Part shown: positions 34,570 to 45,660 of the stretch, in pieces
Layout: the number at the start of each line of letters is the position of its first letter
How positions within the stretch are numbered: position 1 is the stretch's first letter
NCBI GenBank assembly: GCA_013397795.1
Contig: VZTJ01000638.1
Location: 1,565,586-1,629,585, forward strand
DNA: 64,000 bases
Source: Orthonyx spaldingii
Taxonomy: Eukaryota; Chordata; Aves; Passeriformes; Orthonychidae
Direction of reading: 5' to 3'
Translations under genes and position numbers: made by a program
Notes under the pieces: generated by a model
Told to the model about the DNA's origin: nothing
The model's input: the letters and a program-made list of their open reading frames with translations, nothing else
The model's database searches: none

Positions 34570-36480
34570 CTACTTAAAATTATAGTTTACTGAAAAACCT
34601 CACATTACTTTTTATTAATGCCACAAAAAGTAGTTGTGTAATTAGAAATTAATATGACACAATTTACTTGACAATGATGCACAGGATTCATATGGCACTT
34701 GGCATGCCCAAAACATCCCAAAATACTGTGTTAAAAAAATGTGCCAGGATCCACATGTTGCTACATTCAGCCCAGGATTTCAGCCAGCTCTGGGCTGGAA
34801 GCAGTTAAGCACTTATTATAGTATATCCACACTCTTCAGGAATTTAAGAAGGAGCCTGAAGAACACAGTGCTCAACTCAAGGAGGGAGGCAAAATAATAT
34901 CATTTTTCAGAAATACGGCTGGGACACAGGGGTTTGTATTGTTTCATTCACAATAAATGATGATGGCACTTCCCAAGGCTGAAGAGTGTCATTACTTGGA
35001 GCCTGAGCCATGTCAGCGATGTGACCTCTCCTCACAACCCAGCCCATCTGCAGTACTGCTCAGGGCAGGGTTTCAGCTTGTGGATTTCTTTGTGCAGTTC
35101 CTGAAGGCAGTGTGGGGTTCCATGGAAAAGACATGTTTGACTGACCACACTCAATCTCATCTAGTTTACAGAGACTGATTAAATTAGAATCAGCAATAAT
35201 GAAATTAGAAATAAGACAGTTAATGATTCTCATGGAAGGTGCACTTCCATCCTGTTACTGTACAGGGAAAATGCTAGCATGAAAAAATAATTCTGTGGGC
35301 TTTGGAATTTCTTCCCTTTTGCCTTGTAGTGCTTGAAGTGCACGTATTGTAGTTTATTAAATCTGTGTGATAAGTAAATCAAAAACCTCTGCTTTGGCTT
35401 CATCTTACAGAGGAGAGAGAGACACAAAAATCAGTAAGTTTGGGACAGAACAGACAGAAACACCTCATCCTTATACGTGTTTTAACAAGTAGCTCATCTA
35501 TCACAGTTGGAAATAAGGAAATTTAGAGTGGATTAAAATCTTCCTTGGGACAGAGCACATCTTTAATAGGAAACAAAACAGCCACATCACTGAACTCCAC
35601 CCTGGACAAGTAATGCCTGGCAGTGAAGAAGCTGGTGTTGAGATTTGGCTGGAAGTATCTGTGTTTGCAACACTGAAGGGCAGAGCCAGGAAGTGATCTC
35701 TGGTAGATTCTAATGAAAAGAACTCACCCTAAACACTCAATGCCGCAAATGATGTCCCTGCCCGTGTTTGAAGGACCACAGGTCATGCCAAAGCCACATT
35801 TGTAAGAAAGTGGGAATTTTGTCAAGCAATGGCTTGACAAAAATAAATCAATAATTTGCAAGTACTTAGCCCTGAAATGAGCAACAGACTGAACAGATTT
35901 TTAGTTGTAAATGATTCCATTATTCTTTAGGGTTTTTTTAAAAAATATCATTTCCATACCTTTTACTAATATTAAAGAAAAAAATATATGTCATCAAATG
36001 CTTCTGCTTACAAACTGGAAGAGATTATGCAAGCTTAAATTGGTCCAGTTTGAATTTAATTTGTCTATGGCTTCCCTCAGAAGTTTCAAATGCACTGTTT
36101 AAGTGCAAGAGCCTCCCAGTGAGGTGTATGTTGTAAAAGCTTGAGCAGTTTGGATGCAACTCCTGTGTCACCTGCCATGTTTGTTTCCTCACTTGCCTGA
36201 ATGAATCTTTAACTCCTCAAAGCAAATTTTGAGTGCAGATATTGCCAAATATGAATTCAAAATTTGTCAGTGAGCTATACCTGAAACCTACTCTTCTACA
36301 CACCTTCCTCATCATAAATGTGCTCACTGGAATAATCATTGGATATGGATGCCAAGAGAGTGTCAATGCAATCAAGGCAAATTGGTGAAAGAAGTGAGAA
36401 AGCTACTTGACAGCACTCATCCAGCTTGGATGAAGACTACTTAAACATTCCCCCTGCTTTCCTGCACCACAGGAAGTCCT
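34570..36480. other. non-coding unique sequence
   Basis: AT-rich. A 73-codon plus frame (34957-35178) and a 65-codon minus frame (35230-35427) are the only sizeable frames and show no domains. No repeats recognised. Confidence 0.5.
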
Positions 36481-36513
36481 TTGGCACCAGAGTGCTCATG
36501 CTCTGCTTCACAC

Positions 36514-36572
36514 AGCGCCGGGCCCCCCATGCCTCCACCGCCCACTGTGCGGGGCTCGGCTACCTGAACTAA
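36514..36572. other. small CpG-rich patch
   Basis: About 60 GC-rich bases with six CpG sites (GCGCCGGGCCCCCC, CACCGCCC, GTGCGGGGCTCGG) inside AT-rich DNA. Too short for a CpG island. It abuts the candidate element at 36590-37010. Confidence 0.5.
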
Positions 36573-36589
36573 AACATCTGCTGGCTGGC

Positions 36590-37010
36590 TGCAGCTGGAG
36601 GCTTTCATCACAGCTGCACACCAGCCGTGACAGACGGATGTGGTGCACGTTTATCCAAAATGTTACATCTTTCCACTGTCATCTCAACTGGAGAGTTCAT
36701 CTCCCCAGTTCCACTCCGCAATGACATCAGCCACGGGCCGTCAGGACAGATCGAACACAGGAAGCCTTTAAGAAGAGTTGAGAGTTGTAATAAGGGCATT
36801 ATCCTGAATCAGCTTGGGATTGATTAAACACTGTGCCATTTTAGGATAGCTCAGCCTCTGGGCCGCAGACTGCCAAAATGAGAAATATGGACTAAAAAGC
36901 CTAAAAATGGTTTTAAGCTGAAACTGAATATAGTTATGAAAGAAACAAAATGATACAAGTGCCAAAACCAGCGAGGGCTTCAAAACAGACGCCTAGGGCA
37001 CTTTAAATCT
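36590..37010. promoter_or_regulatory. candidate conserved non-coding element
   Basis: Contains CGTTTATCCAAAATG, CAATGACATCAGCC, GGATTGATTAAACAC (about 36818-36832), CCATTTTAGG (36837-36846, an SRF/MEF2-like look) and GGACTAAAAAGCCTAAAAATGG. No repeats; the 63-71-codon frames on both strands are shadows. CpG density is above the surroundings. Confidence 0.28.
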
Positions 37011-37912
37011 TACACAAGATGTCCTCAGGCACCTGACAGATCTTTTACTGTACTTGTGAGCAACTAGGTTACAATGTTAAGTCCTTCTACTGGAAGTCTG
37101 TCTTCTGTCCATTTTTTACCACACTAGACACTTCCCCTGTCTCAAATACTGTGATGTCACTGCTGACATTTTAGGATCTTAGAGGAACCCAGCATTTCCT
37201 TGCCTATTTCTGACAGTAGCAGCTGCAAGTTACGTAGCAGCATCATGTTAAAATCATTTGGAAGAAGCTGACTGTTGCATCTGGTACGGTATAAAAGACC
37301 AATGGCTAAGTAACTGTCCAAATACTCAGGATGACTGTAGCCAAAGCTTCTGTGCACAAAACCTACGATGCCGAACCATCGACATGAGAATGTAGCCAAA
37401 TAAGTCCACTGTAGTTTGGCAAAGGATTACTATGGTCATCACACCTACAGCAACAAGACTTCTTGGTCGTTCCCTATGGGATGAGCAGCAGAGGCAGAAG
37501 CCACACTTAGCATCTGCTTGATTACTTGTTTCAACGCAATGCAGAGGTTGCAATAAATACCATTTATTTAACAATGAGATAAGTTCCAAGATCTACTGCT
37601 ATAGCAGAAGAATTTGAAGTAGAGTTGATTGAACATTTTTAACCAATTCTTTTCTGGTCAAAATGTGATTCTTAGTGGAAGGCAAAACACTTCAAGTCTT
37701 GGGAAGACTATCGGGGGGGTGTCAGAGAGACCCAAATCAAGTACTTAACATTTTCATTCCAAAAGCAGAACAGGCATTTTAACACAATTGTGCTTCATTA
37801 GAATGTTTGAAGAGTTTTGGGTGTAATCCAACATGGATCAAAAATTCAGAAACTCGGAAGTTGTTGTGATACAGAATTATCATTCTCCAGCCTGCCTGAG
37901 TTTTGAAAGGCT
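37011..37912. other. non-coding unique sequence
   Basis: Minus frames of 80 and 87 codons (37157-37589) have no domain. No repeat recognised. Confidence 0.5.
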
Positions 37913-37935
37913 GGGGAAGGGGAGGTGGGGGAGGG
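37913..37935 (+). other. potential G-quadruplex
   Basis: GGGG (37913-37916), GGGG (37919-37922), GGGGG (37927-37931) and GGG (37933-37935) with loops of 2, 4 and 1 bases. Meets the standard rule with short loops. Confidence 0.6.
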
Positions 37936-38750
37936 TAGTTGTTGCTTTTTAAGATCAGCATTAAAAATGGAGTGATGCCAGAGAAAGGAGATTCAAAATG
38001 TAAATGTGACAAAGTTCAGAGGTGCGTGGGCTCAAGTTTGTAGTCTGGGCTGTTAAAGAGATAACACACAGGCTTGAAGCCACTTCTAAAATTATCCCTA
38101 AAAATCACAATGTCTCCTTCAGAGACAGGGTCCAAGTGTGATCTTTGCTGACAACAGCTCTGAATCCAGCTACTTAGGGACCATCTCTATGGATTCCCAG
38201 ATATGCTGATGAGCTGGCAGTTGACAATGTGTGTGTCAGGGATAACATTTTGTCATATGTATCAACGATGACATTTAATTTCTGCATGAAATTTCTGCTT
38301 TTATTTTCTGGATAAAAACTGTCCGGTCCCCTAAAGAAATAAAATGCTTGTTAAAAGCAAGAGGCTGTTTGATCTTCCCTTTGTGGAATTTCAAGCCTCT
38401 GACTTGCAAATCTTGTTCAACTATCATCTTTGAACCACAGCACTAGCCTTCTGTTTGCACAGAGGCTTATGCTAAGTTGACAGATTCCAAAGGCCCAAAT
38501 AGGCTGCCTTCTCACTGAGGGCACTGTCTTAATGGTACAAGGAATGAGAATTAGATATTTGAATTTTTAAGTGGGTTCACGTTTAGAAAGAAGCTCTAAA
38601 GTCCTGAAGATGATGTGCAACAGTGCCAGGAGGAAAGGTACATGCACTGATCTGACTTCCCATCCCCAGGTCCCAACACTTGTCTAAGTGCCACCCATTT
38701 TGCAGTTGTTTTCACATTTAAATATAAAAACACACCCACTAGTACTCAGC
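37936..38750. other. non-coding unique sequence
   Basis: No ORF or repeat of note before the LTR begins. Confidence 0.5.
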
Positions 38751-39200
38751 TGCATTGGGTTTGTATGGTCAGGTTTTGGTAGCAGGGGACTATGGCAGGG
38801 GCTTCCCTGAGGATCTGCCAGAAGCTTCCCTCGTGTCTGATGGGGCCAATGCCAGATGGCTCCAAGACAAATCCACTGCTGGCCAAGGCTGAACCCATCA
38901 GTGATGGTGGCAGAGCCTCTGGGATAACATATTTAAGAAGACGGAGGAAAATCTGCACTACAGCAATTGCAGTCAGAGAGAGGAGTGAGAACATGCGAGA
39001 GAAACCGCCCTGCAAAGACCAAGACCAGTTAAAAGGAGAGGAAGGGGACAGAGGAGGTGTTCCAGGCACCAAAGCAGATTCCCCTGCAGCCCATGGTGCA
39101 AACCATGGTAAAGCAGCTGCGCCCATGCAGCACATGGAGATCCACAGTGAAGCAGAGATCCACGTGCAGCCCATGGAGAATCCCACATACTTCATGTGAT
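38751..39200 (+). mobile_element. solo avian endogenous-retrovirus LTR
   Basis: The block starts TGCATTGGGTTTGTATGG and continues through GGTTTTGGTAGCAGGGG, GGCTCCAAGACAAATCC, GCTGGCCAAGGCTGA, ATAACATATTTAAGAAG, CAGCAATTGCAG and repeated CAGCCCATGG / CAGCACATGGAG phrases. I recognise this order as a common avian ERV LTR, probably of the ERVL group. The 3' part appears truncated. No gag, pol or env lies next to it, so it is a solo or fragmentary LTR. The 135-codon plus frame (38792-39199) and the minus frames here are LTR text, not genes. Confidence 0.6.
38928..38937 (+). promoter_or_regulatory. TATA-like box of the LTR
   Basis: CATATTTAAG lies about 180 bases inside the LTR, where a U3 promoter TATA element would be expected. 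Positional inference only; activity unknown. Confidence 0.35.
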
Positions 39201-39737
39201 CCATCATTTACTTTTATATCCTCAGTTAGAGACTCACTTCTCAGCAGCACCGGGGCACAGATGCTTCCTACTCTTATCTCTCTGGTAATAGTGGCCAATA
39301 TGTCTGAGTAAACAAATTCTTTCTCAAAATGGTTCTAGTCCCAGTTGTTGAAACATCATCTCTTTGGTTTGGTTGGGTTTTTGTTTTTCTCAATCAACAT
39401 TCATGAAGTAGGATAAGGAGAAGGGCAGCATTGAGACAGAGGAAGACAGATGGAAAGAAATTTCAGATCCATCTAACAAGGTTGTTTGCCTCTCTTTGCT
39501 TGACATGTGTAACAATGTCTGTACAACACAGTTCTACAATAGAAATGTGATGGCAGAAGAGAAATGCAAGGAATAAGCAAAGCATTCCAAGAGAGATGAG
39601 GTTTGGTAGATTGGTATGCTTTAAGGTCAGAATAGAGGTTTAAACAATCCCTCCTGGCCTTCTATATGTCACAGGGCTTTCATCTTCACCCAGATATCCT
39701 TGTACTCAGCTCAGTGAATTTTCCCTATCTAATTTAT
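39201..39737. other. non-coding unique sequence
   Basis: May include an unrecognised LTR end or internal remnant up to about 39310. Otherwise no feature. Confidence 0.45.
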
Positions 39738-40975
39738 CTTTTTTTTTTTCAGCAAGGTATCCAGTCTTGAGTTGAAGGTGATGAAGAGTTAGCATGTCCT
39801 AAGGGAGTTTGTTTCAGTGTTTGATCACCTTCACTGCTGAAAGGCTGGGCCTAATTTGAATTTGTCTGACATCAATTTCTGTGTCTTGGTCCTTGCTATG
39901 CCTTTCTTCACTAGATTAAAACATCCTGTAAGACCCATACTCTTTTTTTTTTTCTAAATGAGGAAAATTATGCTGTGTATTGATCAAGTCCCCCCTTTGT
40001 CTTTTCAGATAAATTAGAATGATCTTGAAGTCTAATGACAAGTCATTTTCTCCAACCATCAAAGTCACGTTGCAGACTTTTTCTGTATCCAATGCTGCAT
40101 CATGCTGTGAAAACGTAGATACCAGAAAAAGACAGTATTTCTGAACTGGACTCAACAATGCCATATGAGAGAGAAAAACAGTTCACATTACATTTTATTA
40201 GTGCTGTGTTCATACATCTGTGGCCTTTAAGCCCCGTTTTACTATTGCACCACTTGGGAAATCTGAGCTCCACTTGCACAATACCTTATTCTTCTTTTTC
40301 AGATACAGTCCTGTCATCTGAAAGTAAGGTCTGCTGCTCTAAATACCCAAATTCATTTTGGGTGTGCTATATATCTTTGTATGAAGGGGTGCAGCCTTTC
40401 TGAGCAATCCATGCATTAGGTTTTACTGCCATTACTTTTTGTATCCTTTTACTAATCTTTGTGTCATCCACCCTTTTTATCAGCACATTTGGTCCCAGAT
40501 CATCGATGAAAACACTGAATAAAATGGGGCTTTGTACTGATTTCTCAGAATCCAGTCTGGAACACTCCCATTTGCTGATAATTCCCCATTGACACAAGCT
40601 TTTTGAAGCCTATCATTTCGTTTTCTCTCAACTCATTTAATTTCCATTTTATTGTTATTTCATAGTGTTAACTTTTTATCAGAACACCATGAGGTATTAC
40701 AGTATTTTAGCAAAGTCCAGATCTGAAGGCATCTTTATGAACTAGGCTTGTAATTCCACAGGGGAGGAAAAAAAAACCAGATTTGTTTGAAAAGCCTATT
40801 TTCCTTAAATCTGTGTTGACTAGTGCTAATGACATTCTTACCATCTTATTCTTTAGCCGCTGGATTCTATATGAAATTTGCATTCTTTTATTCTGGAATG
40901 GCTTCAAAATAACTGCACTACTGTCACTCAAGTCATGCTGGTTGTTTTGTCTTGAATTCAGCACATCATTAACAT
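39738..40975 (-). mobile_element. ancient CR1-type LINE, about 1.2 kb, decayed
   Basis: Read on the plus strand the 3' end lies at about 39738 and the text follows an old sauropsid CR1 in order: CCAGTCTTGAGTTGAAGGTG, TTTGATCACCTTCACTG, TCCTTGCTATGCCTTTCT, GATCAAGTCCCCCCTTTG, TTTGTGTCATCCACC, CCAGATCATCGATGAAAACA, CTTAAATCTGTGTTGACTAG. On the minus strand a frame at 40367-40597 still encodes SPILFSVFIDDLG and VDDTK (nt about 40447-40525), remnants of the reverse transcriptase PxLFxxFINDL and FADDTK motifs. Stops and frameshifts break it; inactive. Confidence 0.82.
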
Positions 40976-41639
40976 TCTTATAAAACTTCTGTTATTCTTC
41001 CACCACGATTTAAAGTTAAGATCTGTGAGCTGGAGACCCCCTCAATAAACTCTTTGACATGAACTGCCAGGGACTATATACTTCAAATGTCTATCCTTAG
41101 TGAGCACTGCTTAATATCCATCACAGTTATTAACAAGCTTAAAAAGACCTCGCCATCCTCATAGCAGAGGAAGAGTTACCATGTTCCAGCTTAAACCACC
41201 TGCAACAGGTTCCTAAAAACTCTTCTACATTTGAGACTTCAGTTCACTCTACCAAATTCACTTCCCACCTTGGAAACACTCCAGTAACTTCCCATCACAC
41301 CTTGGAAATGCCCCATATGGAACATCTAGAAAAAAGCTGGCATTACATGAACATGATGCAAGCTTTTTCACACTTCCTCAAAAGAAATGCAAATGAATGC
41401 TTTGCTGAGCTGGAATCCAGTAGCAATGGTGCAATGTGGGCAAAAAGAAAGCCTCCCTTCTGAAACACTTAAATGGTTTTTACCTTGCAGCAGACTGTAC
41501 CATCAGCCTGGCCAGCTATCCCTCTGACCTATAACCCACGCACTATCTCCCACTCAGATATCTTTCTGAATCCTGGCTGCATATCCTTTTATATAAAATT
41601 TGGGCTTTGTGTAAATCTCATGGACTTTTGCTAGAAGCC
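40976..41639. other. non-coding, possibly older repeat debris
   Basis: May contain the eroded 5' continuation of the CR1 copy to about 41130, but I could not place landmarks. An octamer ATGCAAAT lies at 41387-41394. No gene. Confidence 0.45.
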
Positions 41640-42290
41640 ATGCCAAAGGCATGAATTACTGATCCATTTTCCCTACAGCCAAAACAGCTGTCCAGGCATA
41701 CACCAGCCCACCTTTTCATTACTACAACATCCTTTTCCTGGCCTGAACACTGCAAACTTGCCTGACTCAAATCAGTGCAGAAAGACAAAGGTCACATTCC
41801 CTTCCTGTCATTTGGAGCATGTTGTACCTTTCTCTAAATGTTTCTTTTGGTTTCCCCTCCTCTACTTCATGAAACACAAGCTGGTTGTCTTTGCTGTCAA
41901 GACTTTTATAGCTCACCCTCCTCCAAGCATCACCTCTGAACACCTAGTGAAAGGTCAGCTCCCATGTCTGCTGGACAGTGCTGACAGACACCATCAGATG
42001 TGAAACATTTCCAACAACACCTTTGAGCTTTCTCTGCTAAACTTTTGCACAGCTCCTTCACTGCCTTCCTTAAAACTCTCTTTATACTAAAACTGTAATG
42101 CTCACAAAGGAATAATGATGACAGCTAGTCCTCAGCTTCTCAGGCATCTCTGTCTCTCAGGCTAAGCTACAATATTACCTCTCCTTTTTCTCTTCACCCA
42201 CTCATCTCTTCATCTGAGTCTGCCTTTGTCTCTTGCTTTATATTTCATTAAAATACATAACCTGAGCGCTTTTTTCCCCCCAGAAATTAT
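41640..42290 (+). mobile_element. possible ancient L2-like LINE 3' end
   Basis: The sequence is pyrimidine-skewed like the coding strand of L2-type LINEs and carries phrases in the right order: ACAACATCCTTTTCCTGGCC, CTGGTTGTCTTTGCTGTCAA, CTCAGCTTCTCAGGCATCTC, TCTGCCTTTGTCTCTTGCTT, TATATTTCATTAAAATAC. I recall similar phrase chains in old amniote LINE tails. No intact frame (one of 81 codons at 41758-42003). The family name is uncertain and this may be an L3/CR1 relative. Confidence 0.4.
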
Positions 42291-45249
42291 AATAATGATT
42301 GTATAAGACTTTCAACCAGTATTCAACACTGATATCTTTCCTAACAGCTCAGCTGCTTTGCATGCATTCAGATAGGCCTGGTGGGAAGCAATGTTGTCAG
42401 GTAGGATTGGCTGGGCTGTCAGGGTGCAGCTATATTCCTAACTTAAACAGTGCCTGGAGGTGGTCCTGGGAATGGAAAAATAATCAGCTGTACTGCTAAA
42501 CAGTCTAGCACAGCCCCAGCACAAGTCTGGAAGCACCCCATGGGAACAGCTACTCTGGGCCAGCTGTCCTCAGTACATAGGAACATTTCTTAATAAGTTT
42601 AGTTTATTTCTCCAACCATATTCTGACAGGATGCCCTCCTCTTAGGCTTCAGCACTTCTCTGCTTCCATGCATGACCCTGGAGTTTTGACTTACCAATAA
42701 CTGTGAAAGGCTAAAAGCAGCTTTATGCAAAGTACCATTCCAGCCCTATTATTCATTCTCTTGTTCCTTAATGACCAGTCACATTTTAAACGTTATAATC
42801 AAGTGCTTTCTGCCACCAGGTTTTAATCAAGTCAGACATGCTGGAATTATTCTCATCAATGAGTGTGTCCCATGCCTCCTCTTCCCTGCTGACAGTCCTA
42901 AGGGAGTGGTGCTCATCAAAGCAAGAGATCATCTTCTCTGTGTATTATTTGCTGCATTAGTTCAACTTGTTTGAAGCATCCTGAGCCTGACCTCATATTG
43001 TGGCTGCAACCTTAGCAGTACAGTAACATCCCTGGCCACACGCAGGAACTGCTGGGTACTGAAAGAAGCAATTGTTTGTTAATTCCTGACTTTGGAAGCA
43101 GTTCTATGCCAACTCCATTGTATACCAGATCTAAATATAACCTCAGGAGTGCTCTGAATTTTGCTATTTTGTACTGTGCTCTCTAGGCTATTACATGGGA
43201 AGGATATGGCTGGAGATAAATGCACTCTAGATAGATAATTGCCTAGTACACTGACAGCATGAAACTGGTACTAAACTAATAAAATACCATCCTAGGCCAG
43301 TTACTCCTATAATTTAGCTCTAAAAACACCACAGATGAGATTCTGTAAGGAAAGGAGGAGCACAGCATCCCAGTGAAATTTGCTACCACTTCTCAATTTG
43401 ATTATGACTGGGGTAAAGTTGAGGCGGTTGAGAGGAGAGAGACAGAAAAACAAGAGAGATGTTAGACATAATTAAAGCATGGTCTCATCCTATTCACACT
43501 GGCAATGCCAAATTTAACTAGTCAAACACCTCCTTTGATGTGGCAAGAGCCCTCAGCAGGAGCAATTCTGCCATAAGGATGTTTCTGTTGAGACAAATTC
43601 CAGTCTTAAGATTTTAGGTCAAGGTGATCCACAGTATCTGACATCTCTAAAGGGCAGTTTGTCGTCCCCCCTGCAAAAAAAACCCTGGAATTGCTAAATG
43701 CACTGAGCACACTGACAGCTCCACCTTGTCTCTTAACTATCACTTGTCTTAAAGCAGCTCTCATGGCCTCAACAGCAAAAAGAAAAATAAAAAATCTTAA
43801 TGGCCTCAAGCACTCAAATAAAGTTTTGGTTTTGTCTCTCAAGAAGCCCTTTTTTAAGAGTTCAGGCCTGTGATTCCTTGAAGTAAGTGTGGTTTCAAAA
43901 AAGAAAATTCTAGTCCAAGATCAACAGGGGAAAGATCAGGCAACTGGAAATAAAATCAGCTCCTAGTCTGAAGAAAGTGCAGTCAATGAAAGAGCCTGAC
44001 TGGATTTAACGGGAATGTGAGCATTAACGGCTTTCAAAAGATCACAGTTTCTGGTTTGAATGAAGGATGCTTTTGACCTTTGGTATGGATACATTAGGCA
44101 ACCCACTAATGTTTTCTAGTTAGTCCTTTCCATGAACAGCAGTATCCGCTGGATCAGCACCCTGCTTGGTCCTGATCAGCACTCAGGAAGAGAAAAAGAC
44201 TTCTTCAGAAAATGAGTCCTAGGTTTGGGTATGACTCAAGACAGCTCAGTCAGGATCAATGGAAGAAGTTCACTGTACTCCTGAAGAATCTCAAGCTTCC
44301 TTTCAAACAACAGAGCAAATATTTCTCCTGCAAAAAAAAGTTTCTGTAAAGACACTGTGTCTGACACATAGTGATAGAATGGGCCCAAGAGAGGCCCACT
44401 GTGAGCAAGACCATGCAAATCATATCAGACAATCTGTCAAAGTACCCCAAACCTCACCAGGGAGACCACAGATCGGTATTCTCATCATGCTTTCCATCAC
44501 TACCCTGCCTCAAGTGAGGCAACTGGATTCCCATCCTTACTCCCATGTTGTCTCCAACTGTGCCATGCAACCTTTTCCTGTTGCAATCTGTAGGGCTTTA
44601 CACAGTTCCTCCTACAGTTCACAACACTGAGATGCTGGCTTTAACTCCTGCAGCCTACATACACCTCTCCTTCTGACTGACAACCACTCTCGTCAGCATA
44701 GAAACTCGGGTGTAGAAATCCTATTTATAACAGAGTGTGTGGTTCTTCTCAACATAAAACAATAAAATAGCTAACAGGGGCTATGTATGATGGGTTGAGA
44801 CACCTGTCACGAGAGCTGTCCACAGAAAAGAGAGATGTCAGCCCAGTTTTGCAAACCGGCATCTCTCACAGTCCACACCAGATGTGGAGAATGTGAAGAT
44901 GAAGGGAAATGTAGAGACGTGGTCACAGACAGCTAAAGAGAAGAAAAACAAAATCTTGTAATTCCTTTACCTAGGAGCTAACCTCTCCTTCTGTGTAAAA
45001 CAGAAAAGGCTGAGCTAGTGCTTTTGGGTTTGATTATTTTTTTTCACCTTTAATTATGCATCATCAGTGACAAGCTCATGTGGAGCTAAAAGCTGCATCT
45101 GAGCATGAAGCTAATTTTTGGAGCTATTGGCTGTTCACTACCAGGAATAAAAATGATTCCTTGTCTTCCTAGATTTGGTTTAAGAAACAAAACCTCTTTG
45201 TCTCTCCCTCCATATTAGCTGCCTACAGACAGCTCCATTTTCCATTTGT
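42291..45249. other. non-coding unique sequence
   Basis: Frames of 60-123 codons (for example 44259-44630 plus, 43606-43842 minus) show no domain. On the minus strand TTG|GTAAGTCA at about 42686-42694 is a good donor without a matching exon. No repeats recognised. Confidence 0.5.
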
Positions 45250-45660
45250 GCATTTAATTATCCCTTCCTATGTGAGCTACTTTACATTTGTGCTTATTGA
45301 ATCTCAGTTTATTGATTTCAGCGCCCTTCTTGAATTCATCATAGTTGGACTCTGGGCTAATCCTATTCTCCAATGCACTGGCGATTGCTTCCAGCTTTGT
45401 GTTGCATATGAATTTGATTAGCATACTCTCCATTCCGGTCTCCAGTGAAAATGTTAATGAAAACATCGAGCAGTATCAGATCTAGAGCACATACACACAG
45501 GGCTCCATGCACCACTGCCTAACCTGACTCTAAACCTTTAATAATACTCAATACTTCCGGAGTGCAGACAGTCAACTTACCAACACTTGGCTAAGTGATT
45601 TGCAACATTTCAATTGAGTTTATATTCCACAGGAACAACTAACAAACCTGGATCAAATAA
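45250..45660 (-). mobile_element. ancient CR1-type LINE fragment
   Basis: Plus-strand landmarks ACTTTACATTTGTGCTTATT, GATTAGCATACTCTCCATTC and AATGTTAATGAAAACATCGA match the reverse complement of an old CR1 reverse-transcriptase region. The minus frame at 45254-45466 reads MESMLIKFICNTKLEAIAS and EINKLRFNKHKCKVAHIGR, clear decay products of the FADDTKLGG block and the MRFNKDKCKVLHLG block. Its consensus span overlaps the 39738-40975 copy, so it is a separate insertion. Confidence 0.75.

Noticed and set aside
36514..36572. CpG island promoter
   Set aside because: Only about 60 bases long; far below island size and with no exon beside it.
38792..39199. 135-codon plus-strand ORF as a cellular protein
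   Set aside because: It coincides with the LTR and is translated repeat text.
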